Shown here one piece after another: positions 43,376 to 55,900 of a stretch of DNA of 64,000 nt. Origin of the DNA: Patiria miniata (taxonomy: Eukaryota > Echinodermata > Asteroidea > Valvatida > Asterinidae); the NCBI RefSeq assembly GCF_015706575.1, contig NW_024037062.1, forward strand, positions 8,738,811 to 8,802,810, written 5' to 3'. The notes beneath the pieces are model-generated. The model did not search any database. It was not told the origin of the DNA and was given only the letters and a program-made list of their open reading frames with translations. Position 1 is the first letter of the stretch, and every line of letters starts with the position of its first letter. Both the position numbers and the translations under genes were made by a program.

Positions 43376-43781
43376 CCCCAACCTTCCCAAATCCTCCAAA
43401 ATCCGCTTTGCAAAATGTTGGATTTTGCAGGATTGAGGCTACATGGCAAAAAGGTGTTACTGATTTCGGAGGATGCGCTGTGTCAAGGTTTTGGGCCGGA
43501 CCGTGTGTTGTTTATGCTCAGCCTTGCATAAATGTAGCCTTGATTATACTTGAAATCCTCCGCACTGCTCCAGGATGTCACTGGCTCTGCCTCGACATAT
43601 TGACAGTGATTGCTGAAGGATTTTGCAGGATTGAGGCAGTGGTCACCCCTCCAAGGACCACATTCAAGAAATATAAGGATTTTTCAGGATTGAGGCTGTA
43701 TGCAACTTTTGCATGGAGGCAGTTAAAAGGATTTTGCAGGATTGAGGTTACGTCCTAGCAAAGATACCTACGGAATTAGGG
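43376..43781. mobile_element. TTAA-CCCTAAC family element, copy F
   Basis: TTAA at 43372-43375 and 43782-43785; core like copy B (GGGCCGGACCGTGTGTTGTT). The 139-codon open frame here is chance. Confidence 0.8.
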
Positions 43782-43959
43782 TTAATCGTTAATTATAGTA
43801 CTGATGGTTCATATACATGTACTAATATACAGCCTATATGAAGACAAACCCACCTTTTACATAATTTTTGTAAATGAAATTTACCGGGAATTCATCATGC
43901 TACGTGTACTTTGTGAATAAAAAATTGTACAGGCAAACAAAACTACCTTGTCAACTTTC

Positions 43960-44270
43960 TGAAGAATTTCAATTGCTGTATAGTTATTCGTGCATGTGAA
44001 GAATATGTTTCAAATAATAAAAGTTTCAAAAAAGCCTCATACAGGTACATGTACATGTATAGATCAATCTGGCACGCTAGTAATTCTATCACGGAGTAGG
44101 TCCCCTTCAATGGCGAAAGCGTTGTGCTAGCTTAACTAGTCCGTCACGGGGCAGAAGAATTGCAATTGCTGTACGCTCATGCATGTGAAGAATATGTTCC
44201 GAGTAAAAAAGGTTCAAAAAAGCCTCATAGAGATATAGACCAAACTGGGCACGTAGCAATTCTATCACGG
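43960..44270 (+). repeat. direct duplication next to the foldback
   Basis: TTGCTGTATAGTTATTCGTG to GGCACGCTAGTAATTCTATC (43972-44092) recurs diverged at 44163-44268. Confidence 0.6.
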
Positions 44271-44382
44271 AGGCCCTCTTCAATGGCGAAAGTATAGTGC
44301 TAGCTATTGTTCAGGTAGTCCGTCACGGGGCAGTTGCTTTGTACAATAGCGTGCACAATGGTTTCTCCATTGAAGGGGTCCT
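44271..44382. mobile_element. short foldback, AGGCCCTCTT ends, copy 2
   Basis: Same family as 41465-41576. A half copy lies at 44098-44150. Confidence 0.7.
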
Positions 44383-44894
44383 CATGAGTAACAGCGATTC
44401 GTGTAATTTTAATATTCATGTACATATTCCCCGTGAGAAATCATGTCACTTTGTCATTGAGCACTGATGCATATCCATAGTCTAAATTTGGATCAGTTTT
44501 TGATTCCTTCTTTTAATATCAGCTCTCTCAATAAAAAGTAAAAGGCTTTCGATTAAATCAAAGAGTTTGTCAGCATTGTTAATTTCGACATAAAACCTGC
44601 AGACATGCAGTTGGTAGTTCTACATTTTACAGCCGTATATAAAACAAGACAAATAAGTGATTTTCACAAAAATCTGTCATTTTTCAACTAATCAACAGAT
44701 TTTTCACCTGAATTTCACTCGTTTGGTAGTTTAAGATTTTCCCCCTTTTATATTTCTTTCTTTAAAAAACTGTTTCCCCCTATTTTATTTCCAGTCGGAA
44801 GCTACAATGTTTTGGGGACGCCCTTAGCCCCTGCAAACTCTACCCTATATGCCACCGAATTATGGAAAAGTATCTAATCTGGGTTCCTATTTTT

Positions 44895-45600
44895 CACTAA
44901 ATTGCTTCAAACTTGCTGGAAAGATGCCTAAAGGATCCTAGAACACATTTCAATTCGATTTCTGTAAAGATGTGCTTTTCAAAATGAAATTTGGACGACA
45001 ATTTGGGGTGAAATCGGTCAAAAATGAGGATTTTTTTTTTTTAATCCAAGATTTTTGCCCAAATCTGCAAACTATTGGGTGCTTAAAGGTTGATTGATGC
45101 TCCTTTTACCTCTAAAGGAATTTCTGCATCGTTTGCAGGAAAGTAATTTTTGGCCGAATTTTATCCAAAAAGTAAGGCTAACCCCTTGCATTTTTTCAAA
45201 TTTTTACAAAAAAATCAAATTGCTTCAAACTTGCAGGGAAGATGCCTAAAGGGTCCTCAAACACATTTCAATTCAATTTCTGGACAGATGTACTTTTCAA
45301 AATAAAATTTGGACGAAAATTTGGGGTGAAATCAGTCAGAAATGAGATTAGTTTTTCTCTAAAAAATCCATGATTTTTGCCCAAATCTGCAAAATATTGG
45401 GTGTTTGAAGGTTGATTTATAATGCTCCGCTTACCTCTAGAGGCATTTCTGCATCCTTTTCAATAAAGACATTTTTGGCCAATTTTCATCAAAAAAGTTA
45501 GGACATGTAGGTCATGATATGTTACCCAGAATGCCATCCCCACTTCCTTCACAAGATTCTGTGAATGGCATTATCCCTTAATTCCCGGCCCAGCGCCCTA
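44895..45600 (+). repeat. array of a ~318-bp unit, two copies plus tail
   Basis: Units start at GCTTCAAACTTGC near 44904 and 45222. It ends with CACTTCCTTCACAAGATTCT and AATTCCCGGCCCAGCGC, as does the array at 47935-49010. Confidence 0.85.
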
Positions 45601-47930
45601 GCCCCTGTTTGCAGGGCGGGGTTACGAGCGAAGCGTTATTGTACGAAACATAAAATATGGACATCATGAACAGGGCCCCCTAGTTTAATGTGGTGTCCTA
45701 GTTAATGTTGTTTTCATCTACGTTTAAATGTTTGTTTTTGGTTCTTTATAGAAGTAAGGATGAGAACTTACTGTTTACATTATTTTTGAGGAAACAAATC
45801 CGTAAAAACAAATTATCGTTTCATTTTCTAAAGACGTGATAATGTTGAAATAGTCGTGACGGAGTTGAAAATCTGTATCTGTCCAAATACAAATATTAGA
45901 AGTCAGACACACACGAAAAATAGATAATTTTTAATCAAATATAATAATGACACAGTACGCCTGTCCTCAATATTCGGATATAAATATCTAAGGTCCTCGA
46001 TCACCCCACCCCCGCAAAAAATCCTGGATCCGCCCCTGAACGCACCCGATAGCTCAAAACAGCCTGCATAATAATAGTGTTCACTGTTGCGTAACTCTAA
46101 GTACATTTAGCACAAGATGTTTAATTTCCCGTCGTCAAATACCAACGGTACCTTAGCTTAATCGGTAAGCTCTGCGGCTGGTACTGTCCGTGAGTTCCAG
46201 GTTGGCGTCTTCGTACAGGTTCAGGGCATGTGGTCCACTCGGAGGATCAGGGCTTAGGGTGCCGCCCTGTTCCTCCCTTAGCTCTTTGCTTTTACATGGC
46301 GCCTGGCCCTCCGGGGTTACATGGATGGACAGGGAAGGAAGTGTGTATTGGTCGGGGACGCCGAGACCCTGGAAGAGAACTAAGGGGTTGGCTGGGGCAT
46401 TGTTATGGCTCAGACCGACCCCTGAAAGCTTGGCTAGCACATAACTTTTTGATTTTTTTTTAATCCTCTAATTTTTTTAAACTTTGCTTTAGTTGGATAT
46501 TTACATCTGCCCGGCAGGTCTCCGGTATTATTTAAAAAGGAATCAAAGGTATACGTCGTGAATCTATGAATATTAAATAATTGATTATTATCAAAATTAA
46601 GTTTCGTTCGATCAATATGACTACGGTAACCGTTCATTTTACGTCAATTGGTAAATTTTGTAGAAGTTAAAAAGAATCCACAAAAATTCGCCCAAAATTT
46701 GGGCCGCAGAAAAAAACATGGTTTTTTTTAATGCTTGACATCGACATGAGCTGATTATTTTGGTTCAATTAATTAATTTGGATTTTCGAATTAAGAGCGG
46801 GATGCTCGGATCCTTATTCGTTTTGAATAATGTGCGCAATTTCAGCACTGGAGCGCGCAATTTAAAACAAACTTTTTAAACTGTGTAAGGCCTGCAAACT
46901 AGCTGGATATTTTTGTTCCTACTTTCCCGATATCTTTGGCGCCTATTTTACCCAGTAGCGCACCCAGGATTTAGCTTGGGGGAGGGGGGATGCTCACAAT
47001 TTTGGGTTTTTTTTTTTTTTTCAAACAAATCGGGTGGGTTTTTTTAGGGAGGGGGGAATTTTTTGACGTTGGTGGCGCCACTTACACTCCTATTATAATA
47101 CTCGAACATACATATCGGTCAATTCGTGGACCAAGAAAATGACCCCCCCCCCCAAAAAAAAATATTAAAAATTAGCAACCTCTACGAGTTCGAGGGGTCA
47201 ACCCCCCCCCCCCCCCCCTTGGGTGCGCCACTAATTTCATCCACCTCTGGCCAGTGGCACAGCGGTAGAGGGGTATTTACAGAGTGGCAAATTGCAACTG
47301 CTAGCTACAGATTTTAAGAGCGAGCCAGGGGGGACGTGCGAAGAAAATTCGGGCCGGCGACATTGGCCGGTTGTAAAAAAGCTTGTCTCGTCAGTCGGCA
47401 GGGATGAAGAGCGCCACCTACTGCCAAAGAGTGTCTATGAGTGTCCGCTATCAACAGTGCCCCTATAGGTGCAATAAATTGCCATAGACTCCAATGATAA
47501 ATTTCCCCACTTTAGAAATTCAAGAAAATAATCACAATTTGCTCTCTATAAGGTGTTCGAGACATGCATTAAAATTAAAGCTTAGTTTGATCGTCTTTCT
47601 ATTTTTCCTCAATTTTTGGCTGGTAATCTGATTGTAAGTTGGGAGAAATTTCCATCCGAATATGATCACCCATCGCCATTTTGAAAAACGGCGCCTACAC
47701 TCCAATGCAAAATAGAGCGCTTTTAGAGCCCCAATTTTAGGCGAATTGCACAGAAATACAAGCTCACGTTCCTGTGCACGGCTTCCATCCTCACTGTTTA
47801 CGAACCCTCAAGTGCATGGCCCACAATATGCTCAAGTACTGAAGAATTTAAGGGCATGCAAATCGTGATTTGGCCGCCGTATGCTACTTCGGACCCATTT
47901 TACTGCCTCAACCCTTTAAACAGCCGCAGC
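45601..47930. other. non-coding; possible SINE-like segment
   Basis: 46150-46440 has TAGCTTAATCGGTAAGC and overlapping frames on both strands but no protein I recognise. Poly-C and poly-G runs at 46979-47220. Confidence 0.35.
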
Positions 47931-47934
47931 TATA

Positions 47935-49010
47935 ATTATGTCTTTTAACCCTTGCATTTCTTTTTTCAATTTTGGCCAAAAAATCAAATTGCTTCAAACT
48001 TGCTGGAAAGATGCCCATAGGACCCTAGAACACATTTCAATTCGATTTTGGACAGATGTGCTTTTCAAAATGAAATTTGGACGAAAATATGGGGTGAAAT
48101 CGGTCAAAAATGAGAATTTTTTTCCTCTAAAAATCCATGATTTTTGCCCAAACCTGCAAAAATTGTGTACTTGAAGGTTGATTGATGCTCCTCTTACCTC
48201 TGAAGGAATTTCTGCATCGTTTTCCGAAAAGTCATATTTGAGCCAAATTTCATTCAAAAAGTAAGGCTAACACCTTGCATTTTTTCCAACTTTGGCCGAA
48301 AAATCAAATGTCTTCAAACTTGCTGGAAAGATGCCCATAGAACCCTAGAACACATTTTAATTCGATTTCTGGACAGATGTGTTTTTCAAAATGAAATTTG
48401 GACGAAAATTTGGGGTGAAATCGGTCAAAAATGAGATTTTTTCCCCTCTAAAAATCCATGATTTTTGCCCAAATCTGCAAAAAATGGGTATTTGAAGGTT
48501 GATTGATGCTCCTCTTACCTCTGAAGGAATTTCTGCATCGTTTTCAGAAAAGTCATATTTGGGCCAAATTTCATCAAAAAAGTAAGGCTCTTAAACCCCT
48601 TGCATTTTTTCCAATTTTGGCCGAAAAAATCAAATGTCTTCAAACTTTCTGGAAAGATGCCCATAGAACCCTAGAACACATTTCATAGATTTCTGGACGG
48701 ATGCGCTTTTCAAAATGAAATTTGGACGAAAATTTGTGGTGGAAGCAGTCAAAAAGTTAGGATTTGTTCTCAAAAAAATGTATGCTTTTTACCCCAATCT
48801 GCAAAATATGGGGTTTTTGCAGGTTGATTGATGCTCCTCTTACCTCTAAAGGAATTTCTGCATCGTTTGGAGGAAAGTCATTTGTTGGCCGATTTTCATC
48901 AAAAAAGTAAGGCTATAATAGGTCACGATATCTTACCCAAAATGCCATCCCCACTTCCTTCACAAGATTCTGTGAATGACATCAGCCCTTAATTCCCGGC
49001 CCAGCACAAA
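47935..49010 (+). repeat. array of the same ~320-bp unit, three copies plus tail
   Basis: Units at 47990, 48310 and 48637, with GAAATTTGGACGAAAATTTG and TGATGCTCCTCTTACCTCTG in each. Tail at 48925-49005. Confidence 0.85.
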
Positions 49011-50810
49011 TGTAGTCTTGCAAGATACATGTAAGGCCACGAGACACTTTAACGTATCACTGACAGTAATAAATGATATATCTAGAAACAACACAACACT
49101 GCAGGTGCATGCTTACACTCTATCTAAAGTGCTTTTATTGAATGAATACATGTATAAATTTAACACAGAAAAGAGACGTGGAAGAAAAAGGCTTGGGTCG
49201 TGATATGCCAAACTTTCTCCATCATGTCTCTGACTAAATATTCAAATAATTTCATTGGCTTTAAGGTAATGGCACCATTTGCAGAACAAGTTTATATTTG
49301 CGTTTTCACGAAACAATAAATAATAAATCTGAAGCAGGTTATTAATACAAAACTCAGTAAGAAAATGTCGAAATTGTGTACAGTAGATGTCATACTTTTG
49401 AGAAAACTGTAACAATGCATCTTTATTTTTTTCTCACGCAAAGCATGTTTTTGTTGGCTGTTTGAAGGTTTGATCCTTACCATCGCGACGAATTGATGGT
49501 TATTCCTTTTGCCTGGAAAAAGACAGAATACTGGGGGGAAATTATTTCACAGGATGCTTTATATCCTTTTATTTTCTGAAAATTAAGTAGGATAATTCAT
49601 GATATTTTGATAGTTTTATGTTTGAGTGTTTGCAAATGGTGTCGATTACCTTTAACCACTTCAAAAGTTAAAGGAAAGGGGGAAAAAGAAAAAAAAAAGA
49701 CGGGGGAAAAAACCCAAAACAATTTGCTAAGGAATATTTCCAGTTACAATTGGTTTTTATCTATTTCCACCAGTTACTGAGATTCATGCTTAACCATGTG
49801 GGAAATGACAATTCAAAAAGAGAAATAATCTATGTATAATAATTCTTATTTCTAATAAGAAAATAGTGTATACCAGATTTGCTAAGACTAAGATAAATAA
49901 GTAAGATATATTGGATATTTGAACAGTTTCATGCAATATTTTTTTGGAATTTTATCTAGTGTTGTAGAACAAAATTGTCGGCAGTGCATACTGAATAATA
50001 TTCATTCCATGGGTTTACGAAATGATTTTGAGTGGGTAAACTCTTTTGTAGTGACTCAAATTTACCCACTTCAAATAGCGCCCTCTTATTGCGTCCACCA
50101 TACTTCAACAAGTAAAATAGTTTGGGACGCTTGTAGTAATTATTATCAAAGTTTCAGGTGCACTTTCATCCGCAGAATGTCAAAACTTAGTGTTTTCTGG
50201 GTCCCGGAAAATCCTGTGCAAAATGTCAAACGAAAACACCCGTTTGTTTACTTTTTGGCGCGTTAGCGATTTTTGCCTCTCCTTTAAGTATTTCTAGCAG
50301 TGAAAAAAAAGCCATTGAATTTCAACTCAAAAATGAAACCGTCATTTTTGGCGAGCTGCGAAACAGAAGCGAGCCTATGTAATACCAATTTCCTTCCGTC
50401 CGCCCTTACCAGGGACCACTTGAGGGGTACCCGTCCTTTGTTCGAGGTACCCCACGAATAAAATCTTTAGAAAAAAAGGGTACCCCGCAACGAAATATTT
50501 AGAAATAGGGACAATGGGACAACAATGCTCCTACCACGGAACTGTTCATCCGCTGGAATGTCCGTCCGGCCGTCCGCGTTCAGATAAAAATGTTGACGTT
50601 TTTGGTTCTAGCTAACTTGGGGAAAAATGAAATGCAGTTTACATGTATCATCTTTATAACTTCATGTAGGTTCATATTGCAGTAAATTTTATTATTTTAT
50701 TGAGGATTTTTAATGCAAGAAAATGTTTTATTAAGTTTTTAATTGTTACATGTTCATGTATGTATACCGATATAACATTTACACTATGCATTTCGGGGAT
50801 GTGCATGTAC
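49011..50810. other. no gene recognised
   Basis: AT-rich. The 115-codon frame at 49919-50266 has no family resemblance. Confidence 0.4.
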
Positions 50811-50814
50811 TTGA

Positions 50815-51475
50815 ACTTTTAGTTTTATGTGGTTGGAGTAGGGATGGGGTAGGGGAGGATGGGGTGGGGAATAGGGGTGGGGGTAGGGGTTGGAGTTGGG
50901 GTTTGGGTTGGTATAGGGATGGGTAGGGGAGCTAGGGTGGGGTGGGGTGGGTGGGTTGGAATGGGGGATAGGGGTTGGAATACTGGGTTTGGGTGGGGAT
51001 GTGTGCAAATGTATGGGTGGGGTGGAGACAGGTAGGGGGAGGGTTAGGGGTCGGGGAGGGGGAAGGAAATACGGATTTGAGTAGGGTTAGGGTGGGGATG
51101 TGAAGGGTTGGGTGAGGTTGGGTAGCGTGGGTGTATGGGGTGGGTAAGGGGAGGGGGCAGGATATAAGAATCAGAGTAGGGGTTGGGGTCGGGCGGGGAG
51201 GTATGGGTCAGTATGGGTAGGGGGAATATGGTGGGCGGGATATAGGGATTCGAGTAGGGGTTAGGGTGGGGATGTGTAGGGGTGGGTAAGAAGGGATAGG
51301 GGCATTATATGGTAGGTGGGTGTAGGGGGTTGGGGGAGGGGATAGGGATTGGAGTTTGGGTGGGGTTGGAATGTGTAGGTGATGGGGTGGGGATGGGTAG
51401 GGGGAGGATGGGATGGGTGTGGGTAGGGGGCTCGGGGATGGGGTAAGGTTTGGGGCATGTGGTGATGGTGCTGTG
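50815..51475 (+). repeat. G-rich degenerate minisatellite
   Basis: About 650 bp of GGGTGGGG/GTAGGGG-type units, with almost no C on the plus strand. It gives Pro-rich frames on the minus strand that are not genes. Confidence 0.9.
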
Positions 51476-52835
51476 TCTACATGTACATGTATACCCATTC
51501 TTGTTCCGCATTTAATTGTGGGGACTACACAAGAGTTTTTCCATGGTAATACAAGTACGGGGACCCGAAGACACTGTGGGGGCTGCAAAAAAGGCTCCAT
51601 AACTGGGTCCTAATTACCCTAACAATGGAAAACTTCCCCATTACGCAGTGAGGGCTAACCCATCATGCCCATCCCTAACCCTACCTTCAGCCTCCCTTCC
51701 CGCCTTCGACAGCGAGCCATGGCGACTTCGCCGTTCTAGTTCAAGGTATAGTTGTGTGCACGTTTATATTCTACTGGTCATCAATCTTTCCAATGATTAT
51801 TATTTCGTGAGAAATGCGTTTTTAGAGCCCAAAAGAGCGCAACCGGCCAAAAGTGCACATTTAAGTATTTTGAGTGAAAACAATTTCATGTTCTAGTTGG
51901 TTTTCCAAAAATATCCCTTTCATCATTATTTTTCTACATGCAAAAATGTTATTACGTAATTATATGCCCTTGTATTTTATTACAGATTGTACAACTAAGA
52001 ATCTAAAAATATGCTTAGCAAAAAACTTGAAAAAGGTAAATTTAAATTCTGTTCACCATAATTTTTTTTAATCCAACTGATTTCTTTTGCCAGCATCAAT
52101 GTAGCATGGGAAATTCCTGCCTCTAAAGCTCACTGGAAAACTGAACAATTCAAAACTGTGGAAAAGTCTATGTCTTAAACCTGGGTTAGACTGGTTACGG
52201 GTCCCTCCGTCATAGCCCTCACTCGGAACGTAGGAGGTGGGAGCAAGTCCGAACGTCCATACATGGGGGCTCTGGAGGAGCACTTAAAGTGAAAATGTCT
52301 CTTTGGCTTTTGAGCATTTTATTTCCTTCAGTTTAACAACAAAATCGCTCAAAATCATGAGAAGGGTGCATAACAACTAACTTGATGAATTTGCAGCTCA
52401 GTGGATACTAGACATTTTGAGAACAAATGCACAATTTGTTGGCGTCGCGTGAAAAAATTCCGTTGCTAACGCACATACAAAACTGTGCCTGTAGGGTAAT
52501 TTATAAAATCACTTTCAAAGATTGTTTCTTTCCGAATGATACCATTTTAGGCAGGGAATTGGTTACCAGTCCTATCTTCATTTTGAGCGAGGAATTTCTT
52601 GTTAAATCGCTGGGTACGATTCTGGGTAACTGCAAATGATCCTATGTGTCTTTATGTTTTGACTGAAGCATTCTTAAATTTAACACCACGCATCTATGAC
52701 TTATATATCCCCATGCTCCAATTTGTCGAATTTCCAGCGAGCACTAGAGCTAGGTTTTCCCAAGCTAGCCTCGATGGACTTTACTCATTAATTGTGCAGC
52801 CGAGGACCTCAAAGCGCATACAGCAGTGTACGTAC

Positions 52836-52927
52836 CACTGAGTAGGCAGGATACGCAGGAACCTGGCCTGGAAAGCCTTCGGGAAAGTGGTGGTCACGTG
52901 GGTGTCTCTGTCCGAGTTTCCAGGGAA
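52836..52927 (-). CDS. discoidin-domain exon C
   Basis: 92 nt coding FPGNSDRDTHVTTTFPKAFQ, then ARFLRILPTQ and two bases of a Trp codon. The acceptor is TATTCCACAG and the donor GTACGT. It lies 3.6 kb from exon B, across an intron filled by a large inverted-repeat element. Confidence 0.85.
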
Positions 52928-55900
52928 CTGTGGAATAAACAATATGAACACGATTTTTAAACCAGCGTTGAAAGGTTAATGGGGATGAGTTTTCCCTTGC
53001 AGTCACACGGTTTCAGCAGGAGCGATAGAGGGAGCCCTCGTCCTACGGCATGCATAATCTTGGTTTTCAGGGCTTTGTTGAATCAGTAAAATAATTAAAG
53101 TATTGAAAACACTAAGGCAAGAGAACACATTTGTTGATTGGCAAATGGAAGAAAACATAAGTCGATCTGACAACAAATCCCAGATTGGCCTTTTTCCCTT
53201 CTCAGTTTACTTTCTTTGTTTCATTTCATTTACTTTTAAATTCAAGAGCGAGGAGAGATAGATGTTTACTTGGGTGGGACTGGAACCCACGACAATGTGC
53301 TGACTAGTGCAAATGTCTTGCCACTCGACCAGCAAGGTTGCCTGGGTCTGTGGCTGGTTCGAATCTGATCGAGCTTAATTTTCATCCAACATCAGCACCT
53401 GCAAACAGGAGGTCTTGGGTTTGAGTCCCAACCGAAGCTTGTGAATTTTATCTCACAAACCCTCGGACAACACTGACTATACATTTAGACAGAGCTGGAT
53501 AGGGTTTAATCAAAATTTTGGGAACAAATCCCCTGAATGTCACGTTTGCCCTCTGGTGACTTTCGAAAGGTCTATTAACTGTGTATACCCTGTTTATTGA
53601 TATTTTAAAGATGTATTATTCAAACCCTACTTTGCCACGACCCATATCTAAACTCTTGATGTGAATTCTTGCCATTACATGTTTCAAATGTAGGGAAAGG
53701 TCATATCTGACCCATGGTGAAATGTTTAAAGTCTGCGAGCTTTATATACCCATTTTCCACTATTACTTAAAAATGCCAACTGTTCATGTTCCAAGTCAAA
53801 ATAATGAATGGAAATTTATTTTTACTCTATTGTTCTATACATGATGTCATGAATTTAGATCCAAAAACGATTTTTTTTTTCAGAGCATCTGATCCCCACA
53901 TCCCCTGTTTTATACCAACGCAGGCGCAACAGGAAAGAATTTTAAGAGGCAACCCGGACAAACATTACGACAGTGCACCAGTGAGTTTGGTAAAAGGGTT
54001 ACAAAATGTGGCTGGTTATCACGAACGAGAAATAATGTTTCATGGTTGGGTAAAGCGCTTTGGCTACTTTGATTCCGTGCAAAGATCATAAATCTGTTGC
54101 TTTGAATTTAAACACTGCGCCCCCATGTACTACAACAACTAGAAATTCGTCTCATTAATTTGTGTTATTTTTTTTCCGGGCGGCATGCCCCCCCCCCCCA
54201 TCAAGCAAAACCATATGCTTATGTCTTTGCTGCTATATCACTATCTCACACCAAGCTTTGAATTTTGCACCTCGGTCCACACCCTTCCATGCAGTCGTAT
54301 CATTGTTGCGGCTGCAACTAGAAAAAGAGAAATAGAGGTCAAAGGTCACCCCATTGTCTTTTGGTTCTGAATTTATAACATGGGTGTAGACTAAAAGTTG
54401 CAATGTCGTTCTTTTCCACTTATAGTATGGCAGGATTTAACAAATGCCTTGCGACGATAGGAGCCAAAATGTACATGGTGGGAGGTTGAGTCCCCGCCCC
54501 CTCCGCGCTTTCCCGCCGCTCTTAAGCCTTTAGGCATTTAGTCTGACCTAAAACCACTCTTAAGTTATATTTCGTATATTTCATGAGTGTTAAGCCATCA
54601 ATAGAAACTGGTTTCACTTTCTCCTCTATCATTGCGTTGCAACGGTATCAGCGAAAAGGAAAAGGAGTGGTGACGGCCACGCCCACCCTCCGCGCTTTTC
54701 GGGCCGTTCTTATGTTAATTAGTCTGATCTGAAATCATTCTTAAGTTATATTTCCATAATCTACAAATTCCAAGTTACCAAATGGTACTGGTTTCGTTTT
54801 TGTTCTAAAAATTTTGATTAAATGTAAAATTGGCCCTATTTGGCGTGGCGCCAGAGGGCCTTTGTCTGATCTAGCGAAACTTAAGACTGGCCATTCTGTG
54901 ATCAGGGTCGTTGATACTATGCTTTAAGACAATCAGGGGATTTGTTCCCGAAATTTATCCAACTCTCCGTTTATATGTTCATCAACGGGTGCAGGCCAGC
55001 TAGACTGGTTCCCTTACCTTACAATTTTCCGGCATTTTTGATCCATTTCATCTTTAGTGGAGTCAGGGAACCAGACTACTTGAACGTTTTTGTTTTTCGT
55101 GGTTTTCCCAGCATTTTCGAACACAAAACTTCAAACATGTCGGTGTAACAATATTTGATCTATTATACTATAGTTCATTTCTGAAAATTACTGCAAAAGC
55201 CAATAATGTACATTCCCTTTAACTAAGGTATACAAAGTAATTGACCTGTCCCAGCTGGGGGCAACAGAGTTGTAAAATGCTCTTCCCACATCGGTCATTA
55301 TTTTACTTTATGTTGACACCAGAATATGGGTAGTACATCTGTGAAGTTTCAATCCAACCTGTTAAAACGTTTTGTTATAGTGGTCAGTTAAAGTAAGCAC
55401 TCTGCATGCGCCCTCTGATGTATGTTACACATGCTCTATGTAATGGAAAAGTTAGCATTTAAGCCTATACCTGTTTTGGTATTTGGACATTTTGTGACGA
55501 AGGTATGCCCTATTGCCATAAACATGCTGTCAAAATAACTGCATCAGAACAACTATCAGAGAAAGTGGCAGAATTGAATTAGTGCATTGCGACGATAGGA
55601 GCTAAAATGTACATGGAGTGGATTGCGGCCCCGCCCCCTCCGCGTTCTTCGCACCGCTCTAAAGTTAATTAGTCTGACCAAAAATCATTCTTAAATTATA
55701 TTTTCATGTTCCACATGTGCCAAGGCATCAATGAAATTGTTTCATTTTCCCATTTTTAATTTGAAGTACATTTGCACAGCTTCTATTCGATCTGTTAGTC
55801 GGCACTCTGGTGCATGATTTTATGTGCATGTACTTTTCAATGGGAAAAGGTAACATTTTGACATTTTGTGATGAAGGTATGCCACATTTTCATAAACCGG

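Noticed and set aside
43339..43758. 139-codon frame rich in Cys and Trp
   Set aside because: It lies inside a TTAA-flanked repeat, and similar partial frames appear in the other copies without conservation.
46153..46444. 95- and 84-codon frames on opposite strands
   Set aside because: No recognisable protein and a tRNA-like beginning; more likely a repeat.
49919..50266. 115-codon plus-strand frame
   Set aside because: No recognisable domain, AT-rich composition and no splice context.
51208..51600. Pro/Ser/His/Tyr-rich minus-strand frames
   Set aside because: Translation of the complementary strand of a G-rich minisatellite.
52068..52283. Candidate last exon of the discoidin domain on the minus strand
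   Set aside because: Joining it in phase 2 gives a stop or an unrelated sequence; the expected Arg-Glu-Gly-Cys ending is absent.
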